A DNA stretch of 64,000 nucleotides. Source: Hyphomonadaceae bacterium. GTDB taxonomy: Bacteria; Pseudomonadota; Alphaproteobacteria; Caulobacterales; Hyphomonadaceae. The notes under the pieces were generated by a model. That model saw nothing but the letters and a program-made list of their open reading frames with translations. It ran no database searches and had not been told where the DNA came from. The position numbers were made by a program, and so were the translations under genes. Of this stretch, positions 18,023 to 26,949 are shown piece by piece. The stretch's first letter is position 1; each line of letters opens with the position of its first letter. The DNA lies in assembly GCA_024743315.1 (NCBI GenBank), contig JANSWU010000005.1:62001-126000 (forward strand), given 5' to 3'.

Positions 18023-20653
18023 TCAGGCCGCCACCTCTTCAACCTCGCCCGGATCATAGTTCAGGATCGGGCCAAGCCAGCGTTCAGCCGTGCGCAAGTC
18101 CATGCCTTTGCGGCGGGCATAGTCTTCGACCTGGTCGCGTTCGATCCGGCCGACGGCGAAATAGGCGCTTTCGGGATGCGCGAGGTAGAGCCCCGACACC
18201 GAGGCGGCTGGGGTCATTGCGCAGCTCGTGGTTAGCGCCATGCCGATGCGATCGGCCTGCAAGAGCCGGAAGAGGGTCTCTTTCTCGGTATGGTCGGGCT
18301 GGCACGGATAGCCGGGCGCCGGGCGGATACCGGAATAGGCCTCCTTGATCAAAGCCTCATTGTCGAGGGCTTCGTCCGCGGCATAGCCCCAGAGCTCCTT
18401 GCGCACGCGCTCGTGCATATGTTCGGCCATGGCTTCAGCGAACCGGTCGGCGAGCGCCTTGACCATGATCGCGGAATAATCATCCGCCTCCGCTTCGAAC
18501 TTTTTGGCGATGGCTTCGGCTTCCGGGCCTGCGGTGACGGCAAATGCCCCGACATGATCACCTGCTTCGGCGACAAAATCCGACAGCGCAAAATTGGCGC
18601 GGCCATTGTCCTTGACCATCTGTTGGCGCAGCGTGTGCAGCGTGTCGCCGGTCTCAAGCTTGATGTCATCGCCGTCTCGCGCGGCGCCCCAGAACCCGAT
18701 CACAGCCTTCGGTTTGAACCAGTCTTGGCCGAGAATCTGTTGCATCATGTTCTCGGTGTCGCGCCAGAGGTCTCTTGCCGCCTCGCCGACGATCTTGTCA
18801 TCGAGAATTTGCGGATATTTTCCAGCCAGATTCCAGCTCGCAAAATAAGGCGTCCAGTCAATGTAACGGGCCAGTTCTGAGAGATCGAAATCTTCAAACA
18901 CTTTCGTCCCTGTAAAGCTTGGCGCTTGCGGGGCCGGGGCTTCGATCTTGTGCGCATGAGCGCGCGCCACCTGGATTGGATGCCGCGGTTTGGGCGGGCC
19001 GCCGGCGCGGCTATCGCGCATGCGTTGATACTTGGCCTGGGCGGTTTCGACAAAGAGCGGGCGCTCCTCATCCGACAGAAGCGCGGAGACCACGCCAACC
19101 GCGCGGCTGGCATCGGTGACATGAATGGTCGGGCCATTGTCGCGGGCTGGGTCGATCTTGACCGCGGTATGCGCCGGCGACGTGGTGGCCCCGCCAATCA
19201 AAAGCGGCTGGGTCATCCCGGTGCGCTGCATTTCACGTGCGACATAAACCATTTCATCCAGGCTCGGCGTAATCAAGCCGGACAGGCCTATGATATCGAC
19301 ATTCTCTTCCTTGGCCTTGGCGAGAATGTCCTCACACGGGACCATGACGCCCATATCGACAATCTCATAGCCATTACAGGCGAGCACAACCCCGACAATA
19401 TTTTTGCCGATATCGTGCACATCGCCTTTCACCGTCGCCATCAGAACCTTGCCATTCGAGACATCGACGGTGCCGAGCTCTTCTTTTTCAGCCTGCATGA
19501 ACGGGTCGAGATAAGCGACAGCCGCTTTCATCACGCGAGCCGATTTCACCACCTGTGGCAGGAACATTTTGCCCGACCCGAATAGGTCGCCAACCACGTT
19601 CATGCCATCCATGAGCGGGCCTTCAATGACATGCAGCGGGCGGGCCGCCGCGGCGCGCGCTTCTTCGGTGTCGTCTTCAATATATTCGGTGATGCCATTG
19701 ACCAGGGCATGCTCAAGCCGCTTGTTCACCGGCAGCTCGCGCCAGGACAGGTCTTTCTCGGCGCTCTTGCCTTTCTGGCCCCGAAATTGTTCGGCATAAT
19801 CAACCAGCGCCTCGGTCGCGTCTGGATTTCGGTTAAGGATGACATCTTCCACCAGGTCACGCAGTTTCGGTTCGATCTCATCATAGATGTCGAGCTGGCC
19901 GGCATTGACGATGCCCATATCCATGCCCGCCGGGATGGCGTGATAGAGGAAGACCGAGTGCATCGCCCGGCGCACCGGCTCATTGCCGCGAAAGCTAAAT
20001 GAGACATTCGACAGCCCGCCGGAGACATGACAGCCGGGGCAGGTTTCGCGGATCACTTTGGTCGCTTCGATAAAGTCGACGGCATAATTATTGTGCTCTT
20101 CAATCCCGGTCGCGACGGCAAAAATATTCGGATCAAAAATGATGTCTTCGGCCGGGAAGCCGACCTCTTCGGTCAGGATCTTGAAGGCGCGTTGGCAGAT
20201 CTCGATCTTGCGCGGCGCGGTGTCGGCCTGGCCGACCTCGTCAAACGCCATGACCACGACTGCGGCGCCATAGGACAGGCATTTGCGGGCTTGTTCGCGG
20301 AACTGGTCTTCGCCCTCTTTCATCGAGATCGAGTTGACGACCGCCTTGCCCTGCACGCATTTCAGGCCGGCTTCGATGACCTCCCATTTGGAACTGTCAA
20401 TCATCACCGGGACGCGGGCAATGTCCGGCTCTGCCGCAATCAGATTGAGGAAGGTCCGCATCGCCTCGGCACCATCGAGCATGCCCTCATCCATGTTAAC
20501 ATCAATGATCTGGGCGCCGTTTTCCACTTGCTGGCGCGCGACCTCAACCGCCGTGGCATAATCGCCATTGACGATCAATTTCCGGAATCGCGCAGAGCCG
20601 GTGACATTGGTTCGCTCGCCAATATTGACGAAAGTCTGGGAGGCTGTGGTCAT
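18023..20653 (-). CDS. metH: Methionine synthase MetH, part 2 (folate, B12 and activation domains)
   Basis: An 876-residue protein carrying the last three modules of cobalamin-dependent methionine synthase. The methyltetrahydrofolate (pterin-binding) domain is residues 6-260 ([11 protein letters not shown]). The B12 cap and binding domain is about 305-545, with DVHDIGKNI containing the cobalt ligand H413. The SAM-dependent reactivation domain is about 575-870 ([15 protein letters not shown] at 777-791, then the Y of [10 protein letters not shown]). The homocysteine-binding module is encoded separately at 22401-23477; together they make one MetH. ATG 20653 overlaps the preceding TGA (ATGA). 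Three unrelated genes lie between the two halves. Confidence 0.96.
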   Translation of the reverse strand: MTTASQTFVNIGERTNVTGSARFRKLIVNGDYATAVEVARQQVENGAQIIDVNMDEGMLDGAEAMRTFLNLIAAEPDIARVPVMIDSSKWEVIEAGLKCVQGKAVVNSISMKEGEDQFREQARKCLSYGAAVVVMAFDEVGQADTAPRKIEICQRAFKILTEEVGFPAEDIIFDPNIFAVATGIEEHNNYAVDFIEATKVIRETCPGCHVSGGLSNVSFSFRGNEPVRRAMHSVFLYHAIPAGMDMGIVNAGQLDIYDEIEPKLRDLVEDVILNRNPDATEALVDYAEQFRGQKGKSAEKDLSWRELPVNKRLEHALVNGITEYIEDDTEEARAAAARPLHVIEGPLMDGMNVVGDLFGSGKMFLPQVVKSARVMKAAVAYLDPFMQAEKEELGTVDVSNGKVLMATVKGDVHDIGKNIVGVVLACNGYEIVDMGVMVPCEDILAKAKEENVDIIGLSGLITPSLDEMVYVAREMQRTGMTQPLLIGGATTSPAHTAVKIDPARDNGPTIHVTDASRAVGVVSALLSDEERPLFVETAQAKYQRMRDSRAGGPPKPRHPIQVARAHAHKIEAPAPQAPSFTGTKVFEDFDLSELARYIDWTPYFASWNLAGKYPQILDDKIVGEAARDLWRDTENMMQQILGQDWFKPKAVIGFWGAARDGDDIKLETGDTLHTLRQQMVKDNGRANFALSDFVAEAGDHVGAFAVTAGPEAEAIAKKFEAEADDYSAIMVKALADRFAEAMAEHMHERVRKELWGYAADEALDNEALIKEAYSGIRPAPGYPCQPDHTEKETLFRLLQADRIGMALTTSCAMTPAASVSGLYLAHPESAYFAVGRIERDQVEDYARRKGMDLRTAERWLGPILNYDPGEVEEVAA

Positions 20654-21468
20654 GTTGGTGTATATCCGATCAACTCGCGGAAAAGCCGGTCCGCATTTTC
20701 GCGCATCTTTTTTGAAGTGGTGTTTTTTTCGGGAAGATTGCTCTGCGCCCAATTCAACTCATGTATGATCAATTCATCAATGGTCTGGATCCGTTGATCG
20801 GAACCGATCTCGCTGGATTTTGCTTTGGCGATGAGAAGCTTCGAAATTTCGACTTGGACGAGATCACCTAGCTCGGTGCCTTGAACCAAATCCTGGAAAT
20901 TCATAGGCGGGAGCTCTGCACCGTTAATACGGATCCAGCGGATAGCCAGACAAGGACGCAACACGTAGAAGTATTTCTTGAGATTGACTCGTGCTTCGCC
21001 TTCGATGTTCCGATCCCATTGGCGTTTTGCTAGATGAAAATAATGTGTCAGGCATTGATCTGGGCGAACATACTCTTCGGCGAAATCTTGCAATAGGCCG
21101 CAAGCGGCTGTGTCCCAGCGATATTGAATTGGGCTAGATAACCATTCCAGAAGCACTGGATTTGGCTTCATTAACAGCCCAATTGCTTTCTGAATGTCCC
21201 AGCCATTGATATCCCAATCGTCTTCAAGAGGCAGTTCTATGACGTCTCTCTCGGGCGCAATTCTTAAGTACCAGCTTGGTTTGTGCGCGTAGACAAACCT
21301 AACGTCAAAATCGCTATCTGGAGAGGGAAACCCCCAAGCGCGGCTGCCACTTTCGATAGCAAAAATGAACTTAATATCGAACTCACGCTCAACAGCAGAA
21401 AGCCGTGATTGAATCACGGCTTCCTTGTCGGCCGGCATATCCGGCGTGAATTTGAACGCTGCGCTCAT
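20650..21468 (-). CDS. RlaP/YcgL-type predicted nucleotidyltransferase
   Basis: A 272-residue member of the DNA polymerase beta-like nucleotidyltransferase superfamily (RlaP type). The catalytic core [20 protein letters not shown] (from about residue 41) holds the GS and D-x-D metal-binding aspartates. Members are associated with RNA repair modules in other bacteria; no ligase or other repair gene is present here. It lies between metH halves, three bases after the previous stop and overlapping metH part 2 as ATGA. Its bases look A+T richer than its neighbours: the 60-base line from 21121 is 42% G+C, against 62% for the line from 20401 in metH. This suggests later acquisition. The function is not established. 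Confidence 0.82.
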   Translation of the reverse strand: MSAAFKFTPDMPADKEAVIQSRLSAVEREFDIKFIFAIESGSRAWGFPSPDSDFDVRFVYAHKPSWYLRIAPERDVIELPLEDDWDINGWDIQKAIGLLMKPNPVLLEWLSSPIQYRWDTAACGLLQDFAEEYVRPDQCLTHYFHLAKRQWDRNIEGEARVNLKKYFYVLRPCLAIRWIRINGAELPPMNFQDLVQGTELGDLVQVEISKLLIAKAKSSEIGSDQRIQTIDELIIHELNWAQSNLPEKNTTSKKMRENADRLFRELIGYTPT

Positions 21469-21471
21469 GAG

Positions 21472-21822
21472 CTATTCTTCCAAAATCGTCTCGAAGCTGC
21501 CGATCAGCATGCGCTTGCCGTCAAAGGGCATGGTCATGTCGCTGTTGAAGACCGGATCGGCCATGCATTGTTCCATGCCTTTTTCGCGCGCTTCCTTGGA
21601 TGGCCATTCGATCCAGGAGAAGACAATCACCTCGCCCGGTTCGGCTTTCACGGCCATGGGGAAAGACGTGACTTCGCCATCCGGGACCTCGTCGCCCCAA
21701 TTGTCCATGACGCGCAGGGCGCCATACTTCTTGAAGACCGGGCTGGTCAGCCGCGCATGCTCCAAATAGGCTTCCTTATTGGCGGCCGGAACCGCGGCCA
21801 CAAAGCCATCAATATAAGTCAT
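21472..21822 (-). CDS. DUF1428 family protein
   Basis: A 116-residue protein with the DUF1428 pattern (MTYIDGFVAAVPAANKEAYLEHA at the start, then the WGDEVPDGEVTSFPMAVKAEPGE segment). The fold is expected to be a dimeric alpha/beta barrel and the function is unknown. Its ATG overlaps the TGA of the upstream flavin-type gene by one base and it ends three bases before the next start, so it is translated as part of the methionine operon. Nothing in it indicates a methionine-related role. Confidence 0.82.
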   Translation of the reverse strand: MTYIDGFVAAVPAANKEAYLEHARLTSPVFKKYGALRVMDNWGDEVPDGEVTSFPMAVKAEPGEVIVFSWIEWPSKEAREKGMEQCMADPVFNSDMTMPFDGKRMLIGSFETILEE

Positions 21823-22373
21823 CAGACATCCTCCCTCACCAGGCCTTTGAGGCCATCAATGCTCTGCGCGTTCTTGGCATAGCGACTTTCGATCCATTCC
21901 TCGGCCGACTTATTGTCGACATAACGGGTGAGCTGGTCGCGCTCGCCTTTGAACTCATAAAAGGGCACGCCCCAGCCGCAGCTGTCCTGGATCCGGGTCA
22001 GTTTGACCTTGAAGATGCCGCGCGCCCGCTCGAAGCCCTCAAACAAAGACAGCATCTCGTCCCATTCCTCATCATGGGGATTGATCACTTCGCCTTTGCC
22101 GAACAAGCGCAGAATATTGGCTGGGCCTTCAAAGGCGCAGAACATGATGGTGATGCGGCCATTCTCCTGGACATGCGCCTGGGTCTCAATGCCCGATCCA
22201 CCAAGGTCGAGCCAGGCCACAGTGGTGTCATCCAGGACCTTAAACGCGTCATAGCCCTTGGGGCTGAGATTTATGTGTCCATCGCCCGACAGCGGCGCCG
22301 AGGCCACGAAAAACAGTTTCTGCTTCTCGATGAATTTGATGATGCGATCGTCAAGCTTGTCATAGACTTTCAT
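21822..22373 (-). CDS. Pyridoxamine 5'-phosphate oxidase-like (split-barrel) protein
   Basis: A 183-residue protein of the PNPOx-like FMN-binding split-barrel superfamily. The N-terminal half, KLFFVASAPLSGDGHINLSPKGYDAF then VAWLDLGGSGIETQAHVQENGRITIMFCAF, is typical of this group. The C-terminal part, with GWGVPFYEFKGERDQL, is usual in the longer members. It probably binds FMN or a related flavin in the cytoplasm; the reaction is unknown. It lies 27 bases after metH part 1 and is the first of three genes placed between the metH halves. Confidence 0.83.
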   Translation of the reverse strand: MKVYDKLDDRIIKFIEKQKLFFVASAPLSGDGHINLSPKGYDAFKVLDDTTVAWLDLGGSGIETQAHVQENGRITIMFCAFEGPANILRLFGKGEVINPHDEEWDEMLSLFEGFERARGIFKVKLTRIQDSCGWGVPFYEFKGERDQLTRYVDNKSAEEWIESRYAKNAQSIDGLKGLVREDV

Positions 22374-22400
22374 GTCGGAATCTCCTGCTGCGTCCCGCCT

Positions 22401-23477
22401 TTATGATGCCAGTTCGAACGGTTCGAGGCCAGCAAGGCGCATCGACTTTTCGCCGGCCACTGGATCGCGCGGCCTGACGCCGTCAATCGCGTTGGAAATG
22501 GCGCGGATATGGTCCGGCGTGGTGCCGCAACAGCCGCCGAGAATATTGACCAGCCCATCTTGGGCCCAGGCCCCGACCTCGCCCGAGGTCTCATGCGGCT
22601 CTTCGTCATATTCACCCATCTCATTTGGCAGGCCGGCATTCGGATAAGCCGCGACCAAAGTGTCGGCGACACGCGACAGGGCGGCGATGTGTGGCCGCAT
22701 CAGGTCGGCGCCGAGGGCACAGTTAAAGCCAATGGCAAACGGCTTGGCATGGCGCACCGAGTTCCAGAACGCCTCGACGGTCTGGCCTGAAAGTGTGCGC
22801 CCGGAGCGGTCCGTGATCGTACCGGAAATCCAGATCGGCAGTTTCTCCAATCCCTCGGCCTCGAGATCCATAATCGCCTTGATTGCGGCCTTGCAGTTGA
22901 GCGTGTCAGTGATCGTCTCGATCAGATAAAGGTGCACGCCGCCTTTGTTGAGCGCTTCAATCTGCTCGCGATAGGCCTGATAGACCTGGTCAAACGTGAC
23001 TTCACGCGCGCCCGGATCATTCACATCCGAGCTCATGGACAGCATCTTGTTCAGCGGCCCGATCGAGCCGGCGGCAAAGCGTGGTTTGTGCGGCTCTTTC
23101 TCTGTCCAGCGGTCAGCCGCCTCGCGGGCGAGCTTGGCACCTTCAAAATTGATATCGATCACCGATTGCAGATCGAGGGCATAATCATCCTGGGCAATCG
23201 TCGTCGCCGAGAAGGTATTGGTCTCGGAGATATCGGCGCCGGCCTCGAAATAGGCATCGTGCAGCTCGGTCACGCGCTCGGGGCGGGTCAGGCAAAGAAT
23301 GTCATTATTGCCCTTCATCTGGCCAGGATATTTGTCTGTCGTGAAGCGGGTGCCGCGGTAATCAGTTTCGTCCAGGCCCATGCGCTGGAACATTACGCCC
23401 CAGGAGCCATCGAGCATCAGCACGCGGTCTTTGGCAGCGGCGTGGAGTTGGGCGATACGGGTCTGTCGATCAGTCAT
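22401..23477 (-). CDS. metH: Methionine synthase MetH, part 1 (homocysteine-binding module)
   Basis: A 358-residue homocysteine S-methyltransferase module. It binds zinc and homocysteine and supplies the substrate that MetH part 2 methylates. Zinc ligands are C253 (GFNCALGAD) and the CC pair 316-317 (GGCCGTTPDHI). The opening MLDGSWGVMFQRMGL is typical, and it ends where full-length MetH would continue into the pterin domain, so this is a gene split rather than a truncation. ATG 23477 overlaps the metF TGA (ATGA); a longer in-frame start upstream is less likely. The split is known from Caulobacter-type bacteria, but there the halves are usually adjacent. Confidence 0.95.
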   Translation of the reverse strand: MTDRQTRIAQLHAAAKDRVLMLDGSWGVMFQRMGLDETDYRGTRFTTDKYPGQMKGNNDILCLTRPERVTELHDAYFEAGADISETNTFSATTIAQDDYALDLQSVIDINFEGAKLAREAADRWTEKEPHKPRFAAGSIGPLNKMLSMSSDVNDPGAREVTFDQVYQAYREQIEALNKGGVHLYLIETITDTLNCKAAIKAIMDLEAEGLEKLPIWISGTITDRSGRTLSGQTVEAFWNSVRHAKPFAIGFNCALGADLMRPHIAALSRVADTLVAAYPNAGLPNEMGEYDEEPHETSGEVGAWAQDGLVNILGGCCGTTPDHIRAISNAIDGVRPRDPVAGEKSMRLAGLEPFELAS

Positions 23478-24385
23478 GCGGTGGCAGCCTGTGGTTTCAT
23501 GCCGAGCAAGCGGCACGTGGAGAGGGCAAGATTGGCGCGGTTCAGAGTGTAGAAGTGGAAATCTTCAACGCCTTGCTCAGACAAATTGTGGCAGAGCTCG
23601 ACCGCGACATTGGCGGTGATCAATTCCCGGGTTTCCGGGTCGTCTTCGGTGCCCTCGTAAAGCTCATGCAGCCAATTGGGCAGGCTGGCTTGGCACAGCC
23701 CTGCGATACGTTTGAGGCCGTTGAAATTCGGCTGCAGCATGATGCCCGGAACGATCGGCATGGTGACACCGCCCGCGCGGGCCCGCTCCAAGAAGCGCAT
23801 ATAGGTGTCCGGCTCGAAAAAGAATTGTGTGATCGCGCGGTCGGCGCCCGCATCCTGTTTGGCTTTCAGGAAGGCAATGTCCTCGTCCCAACCGAGGCTG
23901 TCGGGGTGCTGCTCCGGATAACAGGAGACGCTAATCTCGAACCGCGCATCCGGCACGCCATTATATTCGCGCACGCCAGCGATCAGATCGACGCTGTCGC
24001 GAAAGCCGCCAGGATGCTGCTGAAATTTTGCGCCCATGCCTTCTGGAGGATCGCCGCGCAGCGCCACCAGGTGACGCACCCCGGCCTTCCAGAAATCTTC
24101 TGCCACTTGCAGCACTTCCTGCTTGGTCGCGCCCACGCAGGTCAGGTGTGCAGCCGGCTTGAGCGCCGTGTCCTGAGCGATCTTTGCCACGGTCTTTTGG
24201 GTGCGGTCGCGGGTCGAGCCACCCGCGCCATAGGTCACCGAGACGAATTTCGGCGCCATCGGTGACAGGCGCGCCACGGATTCCCACAGCTTGGCTTCCA
24301 TCTTATCCGATTTCGGCGGAAAGAATTCGAACGAGACGTTCGGGGCAGGGCTGGTTTGCTGGGCGGCAATGGCGAGCTGGCTCAT
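23474..24385 (-). CDS. metF: Methylenetetrahydrofolate reductase
   Basis: A 303-residue MetF that reduces 5,10-methylene-THF to 5-methyl-THF, the methyl donor for MetH, using FAD. VSFEFFPPKSDKMEAKLWE contains the catalytic Glu. SVTYGAGGSTRDRT and the HLVALRGDPPEGMG folate/FAD region are present, followed by the EISVSCYPEQHPDS and QFFFEPDTYMRF segments. The length is normal for a bacterial MetF. Its ATG overlaps the stop of the upstream regulator gene by four bases and its stop overlaps metH part 1, so expression is tightly coupled. Confidence 0.97.
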   Translation of the reverse strand: MSQLAIAAQQTSPAPNVSFEFFPPKSDKMEAKLWESVARLSPMAPKFVSVTYGAGGSTRDRTQKTVAKIAQDTALKPAAHLTCVGATKQEVLQVAEDFWKAGVRHLVALRGDPPEGMGAKFQQHPGGFRDSVDLIAGVREYNGVPDARFEISVSCYPEQHPDSLGWDEDIAFLKAKQDAGADRAITQFFFEPDTYMRFLERARAGGVTMPIVPGIMLQPNFNGLKRIAGLCQASLPNWLHELYEGTEDDPETRELITANVAVELCHNLSEQGVEDFHFYTLNRANLALSTCRLLGMKPQAATA

Positions 24386-25359
24386 GCGGCAGCCTCCTGT
24401 TGATTGGCGGGGCGCGTCGCGGTCCAGATCAAGACGCTGAGGCCTTGGTCGAGCGAAGCGGGGGGGTCGAATTTTTGTGGGGCTTGCAAAGCGAGACCGG
24501 CCTGGTTCGACCAGTCTGCCATATCTTCTTCGCGGATGCCGAGGCGTCGGTGGCCTTGGCTTTCGCGCAAGAAATCGAGATCATGCGGGGCAAAATCGAC
24601 GACGAGCAGGCGGCCGCCCGGTTTGAGAATGCGCGCGGCTTCGGTGAGCAAGTCTTCCGGCTGTTCGAGATAGTGCAGCACCTGATGAACGATCACGAGA
24701 TCGGCGCTGGCGCTCTCAAATGGCGTCGCTGTGACATCGCCCTGGCGGACGCGCGCATTGCGGATCTCGCCACGATTCAAATTGGCGCGCGCCACGGTGA
24801 GCATATTGTGCGACAGGTCGAGGCCTTCGGATTCGGCAGCAAACGGAGCGAGCAAGGTCAGCATGCGTCCGGTACCGGTACCGAGATCGACGATGCGCTC
24901 AAATTGTTCGCCCTTCACCTGGTCGAGAATGGCTTGCTCGATTGCCGCTTCAGGATAGTAGAGCGCGCGCAAGCGATCCCAGTCTTCGGCAATCCCTGAA
25001 AAATAGGCTTCGGCGGAATGGGCCCGCGTCTGGCGCACCTGCTGCAGCGCCTCAACATCGTCAGAGAATGGCGGAGAGTCGAGATCAAGTTCGGCAAACA
25101 CCGCTGCCAGTATCCGCCCAGCCCAGCCTTTCGATTGCGCCCGATAGAACACCCAGGACCCTTCCGGCAAACGCTCGACCAGGCCCGCTACGGTCAGAGT
25201 CTTGAGGTGGTGAGATAGGCGCGGTTGGCTCTGGTCGAGAATATGCACCAGCTCACCAACCGCCAGATCGCCGCGATGCAAAAGCGCCAGAATGCGCAGG
25301 CGCGTTGGTTCTCCCGCCGCCTTAAGGGCATCTACGAGCTGGTCCGGTGATGACGTCAT
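24382..25359 (-). CDS. ArsR-type regulator fused to a SAM methyltransferase domain (SamR-like)
   Basis: A 325-residue fusion. Residues 1-100 form an ArsR winged helix (AAGEPTRLRILALLHRGDLAVGELVHIL, then SQPRLSHHLKTLTVAGLVERL). Residues 150-300 form a class I methyltransferase fold with the SAM loop VDLGTGTGRMLTLL. As the first gene of the metF-metH operon it is probably the local sensor of S-adenosylmethionine, like the SamR regulators proposed for alphaproteobacteria. No metal-binding Cys motif of ArsR itself is seen. An inverted repeat sits seven bases before ATG 25359, so autoregulation is likely. A longer upstream start is unlikely because it would run through the operator. Confidence 0.88.
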   Translation of the reverse strand: MTSSPDQLVDALKAAGEPTRLRILALLHRGDLAVGELVHILDQSQPRLSHHLKTLTVAGLVERLPEGSWVFYRAQSKGWAGRILAAVFAELDLDSPPFSDDVEALQQVRQTRAHSAEAYFSGIAEDWDRLRALYYPEAAIEQAILDQVKGEQFERIVDLGTGTGRMLTLLAPFAAESEGLDLSHNMLTVARANLNRGEIRNARVRQGDVTATPFESASADLVIVHQVLHYLEQPEDLLTEAARILKPGGRLLVVDFAPHDLDFLRESQGHRRLGIREEDMADWSNQAGLALQAPQKFDPPASLDQGLSVLIWTATRPANQQEAAA

Positions 25360-25365
25360 GCAATG

Positions 25366-25385
25366 ATATAAACGATCCTTTATAT
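25366..25385. promoter_or_regulatory. Inverted-repeat operator of the methionine operon
   Basis: ATATAAA-N6-TTTATAT is a perfect 7-base inverted repeat with spacer CGATCC. It ends seven bases upstream of the ArsR-SAM methyltransferase start codon. Its size and symmetry suit a dimeric winged-helix regulator, and the adjacent ArsR-family protein is the obvious candidate. No SAM riboswitch was recognised in this leader. Confidence 0.65.
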
Positions 25386-25527
25386 GTTTTGCAAGGCACG
25401 TACGGAGAATTTGTTCTGTGCCCCGCGCGACACAGTCGGCGAGCATGTCGTAATATTCACATTAGGTTTATTTGATTTCAGGCATAGGCGACCTCATATC
25501 GTCCGCCGATAAGAAGGATCGGATTAT

Positions 25528-26301
25528 ATGAGATTAGCTCTTGTGTTGACGGGGTCGGTGCTTGCGCTCTCGGCCTGCGCCACGACGGGGGAAGAGCAGG
25601 CTTCCGGCGCAGTCTATGACCCGTTCGAGGACTGGAATCGTGGGGTCTATGCATTCAATGATGGTGTTGATCGGGCGGTACTAGAACCGGTCGCCAAAGG
25701 TTATCGCGCTGTGACCAACGAACCGGTGCGCGATGGCGTTTCGAATTTTTTGACCAATCTCAACCAGCCCGTGGTCTTCGCCAATACGGTTCTGCAAGGC
25801 AAACCGCTGGCTTCGCTCGACACGGCAACACGCTTTTTTCTGAACTCTACGGTCGGTGTAGCAGGCATCTTCGATGTCGCCACCACGCTGGAAGTACCCG
25901 AGCACCGGGAAGACTTTGGCCAGACACTAGGCACCTGGGGGGTGCCGAACGGACCGTATATCGTCTTGCCCTTCCTCGGGTCCTCAAACCTGCGTGACAC
26001 GGTCGGGTTTGGCGTCGATAATGCCTTCGATCCCCTTAATTACGCCCAATTTGAAGGCGATACCGCTTTTCGTGTGACGCGCCAGGTGGCCGGCGTGATC
26101 TCGGTTCGCGAGAACCTGATCGAGGCGGTTGAGGTGCTACGCGACCAGCCAGAGCCCTATGTGGCGCTGCGCCGGAATTATACACAACAACGTGCCGCCG
26201 CGATTCGTGACGGCCGAGAGCAAGAAGACCCATTCGAAGATTTGCCCGAATTCGATGATTATGATTTCGGCGATGAGGAAGAATTCGAGTCACAGGAATA
26301 G
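25528..26301 (+). CDS. mlaA: MlaA/VacJ-family outer-membrane lipoprotein
   Basis: A 257-residue lipoprotein. The signal peptide with lipobox LSAC puts the lipidated Cys near residue 17. The MlaA domain is clear: YDPFEDWNRGVYAFNDGVDRAVLEPVAKGYR at the start and FGQTLGTWGVPNGPYIVLPFLGSSNLRD in the middle. MlaA removes misplaced phospholipids from the outer leaflet of the outer membrane and passes them to MlaC, encoded next. The C-terminal tail is strongly acidic. The MlaFEDB transporter is not in this window. AGAAGGATCGG supplies the ribosome site. Confidence 0.95.
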   Translation: MRLALVLTGSVLALSACATTGEEQASGAVYDPFEDWNRGVYAFNDGVDRAVLEPVAKGYRAVTNEPVRDGVSNFLTNLNQPVVFANTVLQGKPLASLDTATRFFLNSTVGVAGIFDVATTLEVPEHREDFGQTLGTWGVPNGPYIVLPFLGSSNLRDTVGFGVDNAFDPLNYAQFEGDTAFRVTRQVAGVISVRENLIEAVEVLRDQPEPYVALRRNYTQQRAAAIRDGREQEDPFEDLPEFDDYDFGDEEEFESQE

Positions 26302-26305
26302 ACCC

Positions 26306-26938
26306 ATGATCTCTCGAAAATTGATTTTATCCGCCGTCATGCTGACCGCGTCGGCCTTGCCGGCTTTTGCGGACGCACAGACAGAAGAATATGTCCGGAC
26401 CAATGCCAATGAGGTGCTGGCTTCATTGAATGCGCCCGGCCTGACACCAGCAGAGCGACGGGCGCAGTTCCAGCAATATATGGACGAGTTCACCAATCTG
26501 GATGCGGTGGCGAAATTTGTTATCGGCAAATACGCCTCACGTTTCAGCGATGAAGAAATGGAAGCCTATCTCGCCGCGTTTCGTAATTATGCGCTGGTCG
26601 TCTATGAGTTCTATTTCAACGAGTATCGCGGCCAGGACGTGAAGGTGACCGGTTCGATTGACCGCAATCCCCGTGACTCGATCGTCGATACAGAAATTGT
26701 CCGGGCTGACGGCGAAGAGCTGGAAGTGCGTTGGCGCGTGCTCAATCGCGGCGGCAAATATCAGGTCGTCGATGTAGCGCTTAACGCTGAGGGCAATCTG
26801 ATTTGGTTGGCGATCGAGCAACAGGCCCAATTCTTGTCCATTCTGGATCAGAATAATGGCTCTGTAGACGCGCTGCTGGCCAAGATTAACAGCATGACCG
26901 ACGAGCTCATTGCCGAGCGCCCAGACGAGGCGAGCTAA
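26306..26938 (+). CDS. mlaC: MlaC/Ttg2D-family periplasmic phospholipid carrier
   Basis: A 210-residue ABC-transporter auxiliary protein of the MlaC family that shuttles phospholipid across the periplasm between MlaA and the inner-membrane Mla complex. A signal peptide (residues 1-23) precedes the domain: the FTNLDAVAKFVIGKYASRFSDEEMEAYLAAFRNYAL helical segment is typical, and the KYQVVDVALNAEGNLIWLA strands end it. ATG 26306 begins right after the mlaA stop (four-base gap), giving a two-gene operon. It ends 11 bases from a convergent gene. Confidence 0.93.
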   Translation: MISRKLILSAVMLTASALPAFADAQTEEYVRTNANEVLASLNAPGLTPAERRAQFQQYMDEFTNLDAVAKFVIGKYASRFSDEEMEAYLAAFRNYALVVYEFYFNEYRGQDVKVTGSIDRNPRDSIVDTEIVRADGEELEVRWRVLNRGGKYQVVDVALNAEGNLIWLAIEQQAQFLSILDQNNGSVDALLAKINSMTDELIAERPDEAS

Positions 26939-26949
26939 AGCCTGAACGC

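Noticed and set aside
25386-25460. SAM or SAH riboswitch in the methionine operon leader
   Set aside because: I could not fold the usual SAM-II or SAH pattern there, and a protein operator explains the control.
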